A stretch of DNA of 64,000 bases from Prorocentrum cordatum (lineage: Eukaryota > Sar > Dinophyceae > Prorocentrales > Prorocentraceae), in contig CAUYUJ010000652.1 in NCBI GenBank assembly GCA_963575745.1, positions 18,501-82,500 of the forward strand, read 5' to 3'. The position numbers were made by a program, and so were the translations under genes. Positions within the stretch are counted from its first letter, which is position 1; the number at the start of each line of letters is the position of its first letter. The notes beneath the pieces are model-generated. The model saw nothing but the letters and a program-made list of their open reading frames with translations. It was not told the DNA's origin and searched no databases. Below, one piece after another: positions 20,716 to 32,223 of this stretch.

Positions 20716-21225
20716 GAGCAATCCTCGAGTATATGCTTGTTTCGCTTGAGACATCCTCGACAAGCTTCTCGAATCGCTTGAGACATCCTCGCAGAATTGC
20801 TGGATTCGCTTGAGACATCCTTGAAACATTGCTCGTTTCGTTTGAGCCTGCCTCCCAAAATTCTTGGCTTCGCTTGAGACATCCTCACAGAATTGTTGTT
20901 TTCGCTTGAGACATCCTTAAGAAACGTATCGTTTCGCTTGAGACATCCTTCAGTATATGCTTGTTTCGCTTGAGACATCCTCGAGTATATGCTTGTTTCG
21001 CTTGAGACATCCTCGACAAGCTTCTCGAATCGCTCGAGACATCCTCGAGTATATGCTTGTTTCGCTTGAGACATCCTCGACAAGCTTCTCGAATCGCTTG
21101 AGACATCCTCACAGAATTACTGGTTTCGCTTGAGACATCCTTGAAACATTGCTCGTTTCGTTTGAGCCTGCCTCCCAAAATTCTTGGTTTCGCTTGAGAC
21201 ATCCTGAAAAAAGTGTGATCGCTTC
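20716..21225 (+). repeat. 32 bp repeat with alternating conserved/variable halves, array 2
   Basis: About 15 units of TTTCGCTTGAGACATCCT plus a ~14 bp variable part. Several variable parts recur: CGAGTATATGCTTG, CGACAAGCTTCTCGAA, TGAAACATTGCTCG, and a diverged unit TTTGAGCCTGCCTCCC. Confidence 0.9.
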
Positions 21226-22090
21226 GCTTGATGTTGCTATTTCAACATAACTTGATCTTGCTATCTCAACATAACGTTCCGAGGTGATAATGAAGTTTGG
21301 CCTCCGCGCCCCGCGCCAGCGACCAAACTCTTATTGGTCGACGATAAAAAACTCTAACGACTTAAGGGTGGGGGGGGTAACATTATTATCGTGGGCATGG
21401 GGTTAATGATAATACGAAGAATGAAAATAATTGCTTAAAAAAGGAAAAGGATAAGAGTAAGAGTGGGAATAATAATAAGAGTATGTAAAATGAGAATTAG
21501 ACAAATAATAATGATCATAATCCGAATCATACTAAATAGAATAATAAGATAAGAGTATTAGTCATAATCAGACTTAGAATACGAATAAGAATAATAATCA
21601 TACGAATCAGAATAATAATAAGAAGAAGAAGAAGAGCTTGGTCTCATTATCTTCATCATCCTTGTCCTATACGTTCCCGGCCGTGGTGTGGAGTTGTGCA
21701 TCCGAGCATCGCCCCCGCCACGCACGACACGTTATATTAGCACCGCACCCGCACAAAAAAATACCACAGCTTGTCAAAAAAAACAAGAAGTACCATAAGA
21801 CCAAGAATCAGAGTGATACAAAAAACTCAGAACAAGACTACGAATAAGAAAAATACAAAATTAAGAATCAGAATAATACTGATACCAAACACAGAATTAA
21901 GAATGCGAATAATAATAAGGATAAGAGTAAGAGTAAGAATCATAATAAAAGGAATAATGATAAGAGATCGAGCAATCATAAGAATCATAATACTTATCTT
22001 GTAGTTGGTGAGGTAAGAGTAAACATAAGAGTAATGATCACAAGAGTAAGAACACTAATAATGTGTTTCTTGTTATTGGCCTTGTTGTTC
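21226..22090 (+). repeat. AT/purine-rich low-complexity region
   Basis: AATAAGAATAAG/AATCAGAATAAT hexamer-like sequence. It contains one copy (about 21,677-21,750) of a module ending TTAGCACCGCACCCGC that recurs at 43,583-43,665 and 43,918-43,995. No gene seen. Confidence 0.7.
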
Positions 22091-22430
22091 TAGATATAAT
22101 TATGATTGCTGGTATCATTGTCGTTGTTCGTGTTGGTGCCATGCCGTAAGGGGGTCTTGAGGAGGAGGAGCGAGAGGAGGATTTTGTCTGTTTAGCTGGC
22201 CCAAGGCCTCTTAACTGAAGCCTTGGCCCTCGGCTTCATCCGTAATGGCGAATAAGAGCCAAAATATTGCGAGAATGTCTCAGGCGGTTTGCTTGTTTCG
22301 GCGAGCAGACTCGTCTGCGTTCACATAAAGGTGCGAGATGCCAGGGTAACGCTTCTGGGGTGCCGGGTGCGTTATACTTCCGCCGGAGACGGGGGGGGTT
22401 CTTAATTGCTTGCTTGATGCGGTTAGAAGC
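22091..22430 (+). repeat. Dispersed repeat pair, copy 1
   Basis: Two modules: GTTCTAGATATAATTAT...GGGGGTCTTGAGG (22,091-22,185) and TCGGCGAGCAGACTCGTCTGC...GCCGGAGAC (22,300-22,395). Both return in the same order at 45,313-45,415 and 45,556-45,650. Confidence 0.75.
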
Positions 22431-22440
22431 AAGCTTGCAA

Positions 22441-22745
22441 TGTCCTCCTCCCCCTCCTCCTCCTCCTCCTCCTCCTCCTCCTCCTCCTCCTCCTCCTCCT
22501 CCTCCTCCTCTTCCTCCTCTTCAATCAACTTGGCCACTGGGACGTAATGCGCAGACTCAGCCTCCAACACGCTCCACCCCTCGCCACCTCAGTAAGCCTC
22601 CCGCGGGCCACCCCATGCCTCCTTGGCACGCCAAAGGGTGCACCTGGACCTGGCCCTCGGGGAAGGCACTCGGTAGACGGACGGCAAAGGTCTGGGGGAG
22701 GAGGAGGAGGAGGAGGAGGAGGAGGAGGAGGAGGAGGAGGAGGAG
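22441..22745. repeat. (TCC)n and (GGA)n tracts facing each other
   Basis: A TCC tract at 22,444-22,515 and a GGA tract at 22,697-22,745 on the same strand, complementary to each other across ~180 bp. Confidence 0.9.
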
Positions 22746-22875
22746 CGTACCACTTGCGCGCCGTGAAAGGCCATCCACTTACTGCGAAGGAAGCCGGCGG
22801 CGCCGGGGGGAGGCCCAGCGCCTCGTGGGCTCTGGCCACAGCCAGCCAAGATAAAAGTGAAGCACCCACCATTAG

Positions 22876-23021
22876 GGGGCCACATGCGAACCCTACCCCT
22901 GCCCCCCACGATTTCTGAGGGGGAGTGTGGGGTTCACTTCGCTCGAGAGCTCCCGAACGAAACTAAGCCCACCCTCCCCCTCAGAAATCGTGGGGTAGGG
23001 ATAGGGTTCGCATGTGGCCCC
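22876..23021. mobile_element. Hairpin (foldback) element, ~145 bp
   Basis: The left arm GGGGCCACATGCGAACCCTA, continuing through CCACGATTTCTGAGGGGG, is repeated inverted at 22,967-23,021. This gives a ~55 bp stem with few mismatches and a ~35-45 nt loop. No coding capacity. Confidence 0.85.
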
Positions 23022-23087
23022 TGACCATGCCGTCAGGCGGGACCTTCGGGCACCCGCGAGGACGACCAGCACTTGTTCTTAGCTTTA

Positions 23088-23241
23088 GGTCGGGCCTGTC
23101 CCCCTACAGGGTGATTTTGGAGGAAAAATGAACAAGACTCAAAAATTGCCAAAAAAATGTATAAAAAATGCTCAAGACATCGTCCCACGACTATTTTTTA
23201 CTATGTTGGAATATTAGTCCTGTAGAGGGACACGCACGACT
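23088..23241. mobile_element. MITE, TA-flanked, copy 3
   Basis: A 154 bp copy of the element at 2,163, with TA on both sides (23,086-23,087 and 23,242-23,243). The right end has two substitutions (GGGACACGCACGAC). Confidence 0.9.
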
Positions 23242-23249
23242 TAATCTTA

Positions 23250-23905
23250 GCTCGACGCCATCCCTGCCACAAGCACGCCTGCGGGAGGTGAGACCCGGGG
23301 TGGCGGAGGCCTAGGAAGGTTCTGGTATCCCCTACCCCAATCGTAATCTCGACCAGGATATAAAGGATGCACGGTAAGGATGCAATAGCCTTGGAACGCC
23401 ATGTTGACGTTTTCCGTGGGGAGCGCAGCAGAATGCCGAAGGATGCCGAATACCGAAGGGGCAAGGATGCAAGGGTAGCCTTGGAAAATTGCCCCATCCT
23501 TACTATCATGGTTGACTGTAATCCAGCTTCCCGTCAACCAGGGAGGTGTGAAAGGTGCTGCAGCTCCACTCCACTGCGGAGTCGCTCGAAGCTGCGAGAT
23601 CCACCAGGACCTTAGAAGCGGACAGCGCGCGGGGCGATCCTGGACAGACAGATAGAGGATAGAGGGGCAGGGGCGGGCCCTCTACAAAAGCAACCCTCCA
23701 GGGCCAGGCAAGCGTGCACTTCAAGCGGGCGAATTGAGAGCTATCATCGCACTCGACCGTCGTGTAAATCGACGCACGGCACGTGCTTGTTCTGACGGCG
23801 ACGTCCTCGCTGCCAAAATCAGCACGCCTGCTGGAAGTGAAACCTCGGCAGGCGGAGACTCGGCTAGCTTTCGCCGAGGACATGTGATTCATCCCCTACC
23901 CCAGC
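23250..23905 (+). repeat. Dispersed repeat family D, second locus
   Basis: Shares AGGCGTGCACTTCAAGCGGG-type, GACCGTCGT and AAGCTTCCCGTCAACC(A/G)GGGAG blocks with 16,790-17,240. An internal duplication (GGATGC(A/C)A(A/G)GG(G)TAGCCTTGGAA) sits at 23,380-23,490. No supported gene. Confidence 0.65.
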
Positions 23906-23928
23906 CCTGACTACCTACCAGACCACCC

Positions 23929-24070
23929 CAACCCAACCCGAAGACCCGAATTTGAGCCGAATTTCGGGTTGGGGAGGATACGATTTCCATGTGTTTGTTC
24001 GATGTTCCCCGACCCCACCGCCACTGGAAATGGAGGGAAATTGAAACCTTCGGGTAGGGTTGGTGTCGTT
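23929..24070. mobile_element. Possible small TIR element
   Basis: CCAACCCAACCCGAAG at the left and CTTCGGGTAGGGTTGG (about 24,049-24,064) at the right form imperfect inverted ends of a ~140 bp AT/GC-mixed interval. A nested stem CCCAACCCGAA/TTCGGGTTGGG lies at 23,932-23,973. Confidence 0.5.
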
Positions 24071-25057
24071 TGGTGGGATGTGAAGCCCCCCATCAAGCTT
24101 ACCGTCGGACGAGGAGGAGTAATCTGCGGGCAGTCCAGACGAAGACCTCTTGCAAGCAACGCTGTCCAGGACGCTCCTGAAATCACTGTTAGACTTTTCG
24201 GAACAGTGCTGGAGAATCCTCCGCGAGCTGCGAGCTTCACGCGACGCAGCAGCGGAGGAAAACTGGAGTGGTGCAACCCTAGACAAAGCGTGCATGGGCA
24301 AAAACATATAAACTGCACGAAAAGTCATCTATGCACCTCATGACAATAGTACCGTCCATAAAAGCTTAAAAATCACACCTCCACATGCCGGCGAGCGAAC
24401 AAGTCAAGCGTGTTCCGCGCGCCATCCGCCACCGTGTCCCTGGCCATTCATGGACACTATACTGAGATGAACGTTGGCTTTTCCAGAGCTGCGCAATTCT
24501 GACACTGGTTGCTAAGTATGTTGTAAGTACGTTGTAACCACGTTGTAGCAATGATGTAGGCGATGCTGTACGTTGTAACAAGTAGCGATGCTATAACTAG
24601 GGCATAAACATGCTGTAGCAGGTTGTACGTTGTAGCAAGTAACGATGATGTAAGTGAGTGAGCGGCTTAACTGATTTAGCAAATGCCGAACTGACCAACT
24701 AAACCACTGCAAGAGGTCGTGTAACTGCTAAACAACTTTTATGTTTATGCCAAACGTAAAGCCTAACGCCATGTAAACGTTTACAAACGTTTAACATAAA
24801 CTGTACACGGTTTAACATCGATCGATAAGGTTACCCGTGAACGCTAACCGTTTTTAGATAGATAGGTTGGACGGGGCGAACGTTTAACATAAACGTCACA
24901 TGCTCACTAAAGTTATGTGCATGGCCATGCAACCGTCGAATCGCAACATGGTTCACATCAGATTTCGATTCAATCACAGGTTCATTTAGACTTATGGGTG
25001 TAATAAATTCAGGCGCTGCGCGATCTTAGTTACGGTTAACAAGTATGTAAACGAAGC
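24071..25057. other. AT-rich spacer with small repeats
   Basis: 24,142-24,270 resembles 16,816-16,870 and 33,190-33,290 (TCCTCCGCGAGCTGC). 24,525-24,655 has GTTGTAAC-type repeats. AACGTTTAACATAAAC occurs at about 24,787 and 24,879 and a GTAAACGTTTAC palindrome at 24,773-24,784. No gene supported. Confidence 0.5.
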
Positions 25058-25312
25058 ATGGTTGTAGGTATTATGTTTGTGGCACCTCCTATCATGCGAC
25101 GCATGGCCCTTACCTTGATTCTGAAATTAGCCAGGGGGAGACAGCAGATCAGATTTCTCGTCGCAGACAAACCAGTTGCAGCGGCACCAATGTTTAAACG
25201 TATGGCAATGTGCGTTTGGAAGGGGGGTCAACCAACACCACGCAATATGTTTGTTATGCAGAACGGCGGGCCGCGAATTATATCATCGTACGCGACTTGC
25301 GCCCCAGGTTAA
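25058..25312 (+). other. Unassigned 84-codon reading frame
   Basis: Starts MVVGIMFVAPP and ends SSYATCAPG. It lies in an AT-rich interval without repeat structure. No family recognised and no neighbour context, so it stays a bare open frame. Confidence 0.15.
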
Positions 25313-25419
25313 CAGTTTTCGGTTTTGGCGCGCTTGTCGTCGACGTTTGATTGCGACGGCGAAGGGGACGACGTTTGATCGCGACAACGACGACGACAAC
25401 GACGCTGACGACGACTCCC

Positions 25420-28410
25420 AAGTGTTGTTCCCAATCATCCTGTCGTGTTGAGTCCTCGTTTTGAAGAGACAGCGCCCCACGTCCCTCCTCTTCCTCTCCT
25501 TCCTCCCCCCCTCCCTTGTTCCATCACCATCATCGCATCATCGTCATCGTCTTATCGTCGCTATCATCGCCACCCATTTCGTCACACCCGTGACGCGCCT
25601 CGTGGCCCCATGGGGAACTCCACCGAAGGCCCCTGTCGGTGCGATTCCATGCGCCACCCCCCGTCAATTTCGGCACACCCCTCCCACCGAAGGTCCAAGC
25701 GGGTGTGATTACATGCGTCCCCCAACCCTGTTTCAGTACACCCCTCACACGTACTGTGGCCCACCAGGGGGCTCCACCAACTGCCACAGCGGCTGTGATT
25801 ACATGCGTCCCCCCACCAATTTCGGCAAACCCATCGCACGCTTCGTGGCCCCATATGAAGCTCCACCAAAAGTTCCACTGGCTGTGATTACATGCGTCCC
25901 CCCACCCAAGCCGGCACACCCATCGCACGTTTCGTCTCCCCATAAGGAGCTCCACCGAAGGTCGCACGAGGGTGTGATTTCACGCGTCCTCCCACAAATG
26001 TCGGCACACCCCTCGCACGCGTCGCGGCACCGTAGGGAACCCCGCCGAAGGCCCCAGCGGGTGTGATTACATGCGCCCCCCCGCCCATTTCGGCACACCC
26101 CTCACACGTTTCGTGGCCCATAAAGCTCCACCGAAGGTCCCAGCGGGTGTGATTTCACGCGTCCCCCCCCGTTCATTTCGGCACACCCCTCGCACGCTTC
26201 GCGGCCCCATACGGAGCTCCACCGACGGTCCCAATGCGTGCGGTTACATGCGCCCCTCATCAATTTCGGCACACCCGCCACACGTTTCGTGGCCCCAGAT
26301 AGCCCCACCGAACCCCGTGGGCGCGGTTACGCGCGCCCCCCAACCCATTTCGGCACCCCCCTCGCACGTTTCGCGGCCCCGTAGGGAGCCCCACGGAATG
26401 CCCATGTTGGCGCGATTACGCGCGCCCTCCCCACACCCATTTCGGCACACCCCTTCGCGCGCTTCGCGGCCCCACCAGGAGCTCCACAGAAGGCCCCAGC
26501 GGGTGCGTTTACAATGCGCCCCCCACCTATTTCGGCACACATCTCACACGTTTCGCGGCCCCACAAGGAGCTCCACCGAAGGCCTCATGCGCCCCCCCAT
26601 TCATTTTGGCACATCCCTCACACGCTGCGCTGCCCCATATGTTCCACCGAAGGCCCCAGCGGGCGCGAGCGCACGCCCCCCCCACCCCACCCCGCCCACC
26701 CACGCAGTTCGCCCAAACCCGTCGCGCGCTTAGCAGCCCCATGGGGAGCTCGACCGATGGCCCCGGCGGGTGTGATCACATGCTTTCCCCGCGCATATGT
26801 TTGTACACCCCTCGCGCGTTCCGCTGTCACGTAGGGAGTTCCACCGAATGTCCCTGCGCGCTTTGGCACATGCGTTCCCCCCGCCCATGTCGGCGCACAG
26901 CTCACGCGTTCCGCCGCCCCATAAGGGGGCCCCACCAAACGCCGCAACGGGCGCGATCACATGCGTCACCCCCCACACATGTCGGCACAGTCCTCAGACC
27001 CTTCGCGGCCACACCACCGAAGGTCCCAGCGGGCGCGATCACGCGCGCCCCCCCCGCCCATTTTTGCGCCTATAGCGAGCCCCACCGAAGTTTCCAGCGG
27101 GTGCGATTACGCGCGCCCCCCCCACCCCACCGTCCACCGAAGGTCCTACTGCGCGCGCGCGTGCGCGCGATTGCATACGTCCCCCCACCCATGTCGGCAC
27201 GACTCCCATGCGTTTCGTGGACCCACGAGCGTGATCACATGCGCCCCCTCCACAAACTCCGTCAAGCCCCTTCGCCAATTTCGTGGCCCTATAGGAGGCT
27301 CCTCCGAAGGTCCCAATCGGCGCGGCCGCATGCGCCTCCCCCGCCCATTTCGGCCACCCCTCGCGCGCTTCGCGGCCCCATAGGGAGCTCCACCGAAGGC
27401 TTCATGGGCGCGATTGCCCACCCATTTCGGCGCACCCCCTCGCGCGCTTCGCGGCCCCATCGGGAGCTCCACCGAAGGCCCCAGCGGGCGCGTTTACAAG
27501 GCGCCCCCGACCTCTGTCGGCACACCCCTCACACGCTTCGAGGCCCCATAGGGAGCTCCACCGAGAGCCCCGCTGGGCGCGACTACATACGCCCCCCCGC
27601 CAAGCGCGGCACACCCCTCGCACGCATCGCGGCCCGAGCTCCACCCGAGGCCCCAGCGGGCACGCTCACGCGCGCACCCGCCGCCCATGTCGGCACGCCC
27701 CCCACGCGCTTCGCTACCCCATATGGAGGCCCCACCGAAGGCCCCAATGGTTGCGGTTACACGCGCCCCTTCCCCCCCGCCCAAGTCGGCACACCACTGA
27801 CACGCTTCACGGCCCCATGCAGGGAGCCCCACCGGACGCCCCGGCGGGCGCGACCACGAGCACCCCAGCCACCCATTTCGGCGCGCCCCTCGCTCAACCG
27901 AAAGACCCAGCGGGCGCGCGCACATGCGCCCCGCCCGCCCATGTCGGCACGCCCCTCGCACACATCGCGGCCCCACAGGGAGCGCCACCGAAGGCCCCAG
28001 CGGGCGCGTTCACATTCGCCCCCCACCTCCTTCCCCCTCACCAATTTCGGCGCGCCACCCACGCGCGTCGCGACCCCATGCGGAGGGAGCCCCGCCGAAG
28101 GTCCGCGGCGGTGCCCACATGAGTCCGCGCCATTTATCTCGGCACACCCTTCGGGCGCTTCGTGGCCCCGAGCTCCACTTCAGATCCGAATGGCGCCGCT
28201 CGCACGTGTCAGCGCCACCCACGTCGGCGCGCTCCTCGCACCTTGCGCAGCCCCACAGGGGGCTCCACAAGAGGTCGCAGCGGCGCCGCCCGCGCGCGCG
28301 CCCGCGCCATGAAATTTCGGCGGGCCCCCCGCGCGCTGCGTGGCCTCATGGGGTGGCCCACCGAATATGATCGTCACAACTGCGATACTTACAACGGCAT
28401 GTGGTTAGGC
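25420..28410 (-). repeat. Family A minisatellite array, ~89 bp units (reverse)
   Basis: More than 30 degenerate units of TTTCGGCACACCCCTCACAC, GTTTCGTGGCCCCATA, GGAGCTCCACCGAAGG and GTGTGATTACATGCG. Bordered at 25,428-25,520 by the polypyrimidine border (reverse complement of TCTTCAAAACGAGGACTCAA) and at about 28,365-28,410 by the other border module. The linker varies between units. Long Pro/Arg/Ala open frames inside are products of the periodicity. Confidence 0.9.
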
Positions 28411-28429
28411 GTTTCGCCAAGTAAATACG

Positions 28430-29047
28430 TTGACGCGCGGTTCGTTGCCGGTCGATGTCGCCACGACGGCGACGACAAAGCCGACGACCACGGCGACGCC
28501 GATGGCGACGACGCCGACGCCGACGACGACGTCGACGTCGGCGACGACAGCGGCGGCGCAACACAGCTTACACACATTAGCAACACAACAAGCGGTCTCG
28601 AAGGCTCTTGGATGCACGTTGGAAGTATCCGGGACAATTCTGCGTCATGTCGAGCGATCGCTAGGGGGGCGCATCGGGATCTCTGGCGAACTGTTGGAGC
28701 CGCCCTGGGCCAACGCGCACCATCTGGCAACTGCGCCCTCAAGGGGCTCCTCGTCGTCGTCGGCGGTGGCGGCGGCGTCGTTGGCGTCGCCGTCGCCGAC
28801 GCCGTTGCCCCCGCCATCGCCTTCGTCGTCGCCGCTGGGGGGGGTGGCGGGCTGTGCTTCCCGAGTGTATGTGATGAGGTGCGGCCCCCACTATGCGCAA
28901 TTGATCCTGCGCCCCCGCGGGGCATCTGCCTCGGCTCGCAGGGGGCCCTCGCGCACTCGCGCGTTGCAGCCCCTGGCGGCAAACTGTTCATTGCAACCGC
29001 TGTCGGTTAAGCACGGCGGCCCGGCCCCCCCCCCCGCGCTCGAGTAG
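28430..29047 (+). other. GC-rich reading frame of uncertain status
   Basis: A plus-strand frame with a (ACG)n-derived Thr-rich start, then a more protein-like stretch (LATQQAVSKALGCTLEV, RHVERSLGGRIGISGELLE), then Ser/Pro-rich sequence to a stop at 29,045. A second frame is also open through the same DNA. Not recognised. Confidence 0.2.
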
Positions 29048-29069
29048 CTGCCCGCGGCGATTCTCAACC

Positions 29070-29228
29070 ATGAGAAAAAAGAAGGCGAACGAGCATCTCG
29101 ATCTGTTGCTGAGGCGCCTTCGCGAGCGTGGGTTGCTGCGCGCGGCGGGCAAGATCAAGCCCCAGTTCTTCGCGAAAAGTGAACCGATGGGGGGGGGGCC
29201 TCTGAGCCCACAACGCGCGCCGCAATAG
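29070..29228 (+). CDS. Small basic ORF (52 codons)
   Basis: Starts ATG at 29,070 and stops TAG at 29,226-29,228. The N-terminal 40 residues are strongly basic and helical (MRKKKANEHLDLLL, RRLRERGLLR, then FFAKSEP). The L..LRR.RE.GLL..F..P spacing recalls small-subunit ribosomal protein bS21, but length and tail do not settle it. It could be a chance frame. No paralogue or operon context is visible. Confidence 0.2.
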   Translation: MRKKKANEHLDLLLRRLRERGLLRAAGKIKPQFFAKSEPMGGGPLSPQRAPQ

Positions 29229-29499
29229 GGCTCAAATCTACGCGCGCGGAGCTGATTTGAAGCAACTTTCAAATGCGCCCAACATTGACCTCTGGGCGAA
29301 TGCGCCAGCTCGACGAGGGCACATCGCTATTTACAAGTAGCCCGTGGATCGAGCCGACGGGCTGCTGGGCGCCGATTAACGGGCCAGAGCGACACGCGAT
29401 AGTCGGGCGTGGACACATCACGGCTCCTTGCAAACACGCATATGTCCAGGGTAAGACTAGCCAGCTCACGTTGCCAAGGGCGCTCCTGCGCCGAAGGCG

Positions 29500-30322
29500 C
29501 ACCCGACTGAAGACCAACCTCCCGCGCCATCGACGGCGACGCCGAGGGGCCACAGGGCCCCGAAGTGGATGGCTCAGCAGGCAGGGTTCACGGTCGGGGC
29601 CCATGTCGCGCAGAAGGGCGTCGACACTTCAGCCCCGAGGCCACGCGCGATATTCTACAGTGGCACGGTAGTCAGCTTCACTAGGTATGCAGCTACAGCT
29701 CTGAGCCATTATTTCCCGAACCAAGTGGTCGACCACGAAGGCCGAACCCCCGAAACAGATGGAGCGTGACCAGAGTCGGCCCCAGCGGCTTTACATTGAC
29801 AGGCAGAAGGTGTTTGGTTTCGAGCCCTGCGGGAACTGGACGCTAAGCATTTCCACAGCCACAAGCTCCAGTTCTGGAAGTCGCCAGATGAGATCAGGAC
29901 AACTGACGCCATCAAGGAGGGCCAGGTCACCCTAGTCCCAATGGCCCCGCTGATCAGAATCAGTTCGAAGAACATCACCACAGGTTCAGGCATCGCACTC
30001 GGTGATCACAGCGTTGGCGATGCCACATTGCAGTTGCTCGCCATCCCTGTGCCGACGCCGAAGCTAGCCAATGCTGGGGCCCCAACAATTTCGACGATGA
30101 AGCCTTCGTGGTTGCCTGCTGGTGGGTTGGCACGACCACCGGCAAGAAGCAAGCCAACATGGCCCCGAACCACGTATCGCACAGTGGTTTCATGCTGCCC
30201 GTGCTGACGAACCCTGTCGATACCTCTCGCCGAACTCGAAGCTCGTGACGCATGTGAAGCCCAAAGCCAGACCTGTGCCCGTTGCCGATGCTGCTCCAAG
30301 CAAAAGGCACAAGAAGGCTTGA
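29500..30322 (+). pseudogene. Decayed protein-coding gene, 3' part
   Basis: Protein-like sequence moves through three plus-strand frames. MAQQAGFTVGAHVAQ and ATALSHYFPNQVVDHEG lie in the first (from 29,569). RDQSRPQRLYIDRQKVFGFE follows (about 29,770-29,835). Next come RELDAKHFHSHKLQFWKS, TTDAIKEGQVTLVPMAPL and RISSKNITTGSG (about 29,835-30,010), then NNFDDEAFVVACWWVGTT and SGFMLPVLTNPVDT (30,085-30,215). It ends KPKARPVPVAD..SKRHKKA with TGA at 30,320-30,322. The frame changes look like small indels, since no clean splice sites separate them. Family not recognised; the basic tail is the natural C terminus. Confidence 0.5.
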
Positions 30323-30837
30323 TCACTCGCCAGCCCCGAGTGGTATCCACTGCTCACGTTCGCATTTGTGCAGCATCAGCTCGCATCTGCCATCGCTAGC
30401 GTCTAGATGCATATGCTGCAAGCTGCAACGAGTCGGGAGGTTGATGGCGGGGGGGTGGGGGGTGGGGAGGATGGGGGCATGCCAGGGTTTCGAGCAGTCG
30501 CCCCGTCGGCCCGTGCACAATTTGAAAATTCAAACGCGTGTTTGTACGCACAAACGCGTGCGTTGCTCGACCACGCGTTTAGAAGACACGTGCAGAATGA
30601 TGCATCTAGCGCTCGAGAAATGGGCGTGGTCGGCCGGGGCCTCGAGCCCCCGTCATGATTCACGCGTGCCCTTTCTCCACATTGCCTCCCTCTCCCTCTT
30701 CCCAACCCTCGTTCCCAGATTCATCGCCCGCGCCCTTGCGAGTTCCCTTTCCGGTGGCCCTCGCGCGCCCATCCCGGCGCAGAGGGTGCAATTCTTCACG
30801 CTTCGTGCATTCCCGCCAACCCATCCCCCCCCCATTA
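30323..30837. other. Spacer downstream of the decayed gene
   Basis: No gene supported. 30,795-30,832 carries the ACGCTTCGTGCATTCCCGCC module related to 864-895. Confidence 0.4.
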
Positions 30838-32222
30838 GCCTGGCGAGAGACCCAACCATACGCAGTTGTGAATACCGCAATTGTGAATACCATCCCTATG
30901 TGAATACCGCAGTTGTGAATACCACAATTGTGAAGACCGCAATTGTGAATTCGCCCGCGTTCCCTATGTGGCCACGGTTTCCCGCCGGGGCCCAACATGC
31001 GCAGGGACACGTTCGTGGCCGTCTTCGCGTCCCCCTGACCGGGGAGCAGAAACAGGAGAGGGCTCTGAGAGCCATGAGGCAGCCTGCCACTGGCGCCTTC
31101 GGTGGAGCTCCCTCTGGGGCCACGATGCTCGTGAGGGGTGTGCTGAAATGGCCCGAGGCCGCCATGCGAACCCTGCCACTGGCGCCTTCGGTGGGGCTCC
31201 CTATAGGGCCACGATGCTCGTGAGGGGTGTGCCGAAATGGCCCGAGGCCGACATGTGCGAGCCCTGCCACTGGCGCCTTCGGTGGGGCTCCCTCTGGGGC
31301 CACGATCCTCGTGAGGGTGTGCCGGAATGGCCCGAGGCCGACATGTGCGAGCCCTGCCACTGGCGCCTTCGGTGGAGCTCCCTGTGGGGCCACGATCCTC
31401 GTGAGAGGTGTGCCGAAATGGCCCGAGGCTGCCATGCAAACCCTGCCACTCGGGCCTTCGGTGGAGCTCCGTGGGCCCACGATCCTCGTGAGGGGTGTGC
31501 CGAAATGGCCCGAGGCCGCCATGCGAACCCTGCCACTGGGGCCTTCGGTGGAGCTCCCTATGGGGCCACGATCCTCGTGAGGGGTGTGCCGAAATGGTCC
31601 GAGGCCGCCATGTGCGAGCCCTGCCACTGGCGCCTTCGGTGGAGTTCCTATGGGGCCACGATCCTCGTGAGAGGTGTGCTGAAATGGCCCGAGGCCGCCA
31701 TGCGAACCCTGCCACTGGCGCCTTCGGTGGGGAGTTCCCTATGGGGTCACGATCCTCGTGAGGGGTCGGCCGACACGTCCCGAAGCCGCCATGCGAACCC
31801 TGCCACTGGCGCCTTCGGTGGAGCTCCAATGGATCATCGTGAGTGGTGTGCCGAAATGGCCCGAGGCCGCCATGCGAACCCTGCCACTGGCGCCTTCGGT
31901 GGAGCTCCTATGGGGCCACGATCCTCGTGAGGGGTGTGCCGAAATGGCCCGAGGCCGCCATGCGAACCCTGCCGCTGGCGCATTCGGTGGAGCTCCCTGT
32001 GGGGACACGATCCGCGTGAGGGGTGTGCCGAAATGGCCCGAGGCCGCCATGCGAACCCTGCCACTGGGGCCTTTGGTGGAGCCCCCTCTGGGGCCACGAA
32101 ACGCTGTACTGGGCGGGTGAAACGCAGGGAGGAGGGAGGAGGAGGAGGAGGAGGCGGGAGGGACGCGGGGCGCTGTCTCTTCAAAACGAGGACCCAACAC
32201 CACAGGATGGCTGGGAAAAATC
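30838..32222 (+). repeat. Family A minisatellite array, ~89 bp units
   Basis: Left border GCCTGGCGAGAGACCCAACC, a short (TGTGAATACC)n patch, then about 12 units of CCACTGGCGCCTTCGGTGGA, GGGGCCACGATCCTCGTGAG, GGGTGTGCCGAAATGG and CCGAGGCCGCCATGCG. It ends in a purine block and the border TCTTCAAAACGAGGACCCAA continuing CACCACAGGATGGCTGGGA. Confidence 0.9.
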
Positions 32223-32223
32223 A

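Noticed and set aside
20716-21225. CRISPR array
   Set aside because: The repeat is only 18 bp, spacers are ~14 bp and recur, the repeats drift, and the DNA is eukaryotic with no cas genes.
26606-28312. A 568-codon open frame and several of 80-220 codons in the 25.4-28.4 kb array
   Set aside because: The ~89 bp unit lacks stops in several frames on both strands; the protein is a degenerate repeat of the DNA unit.
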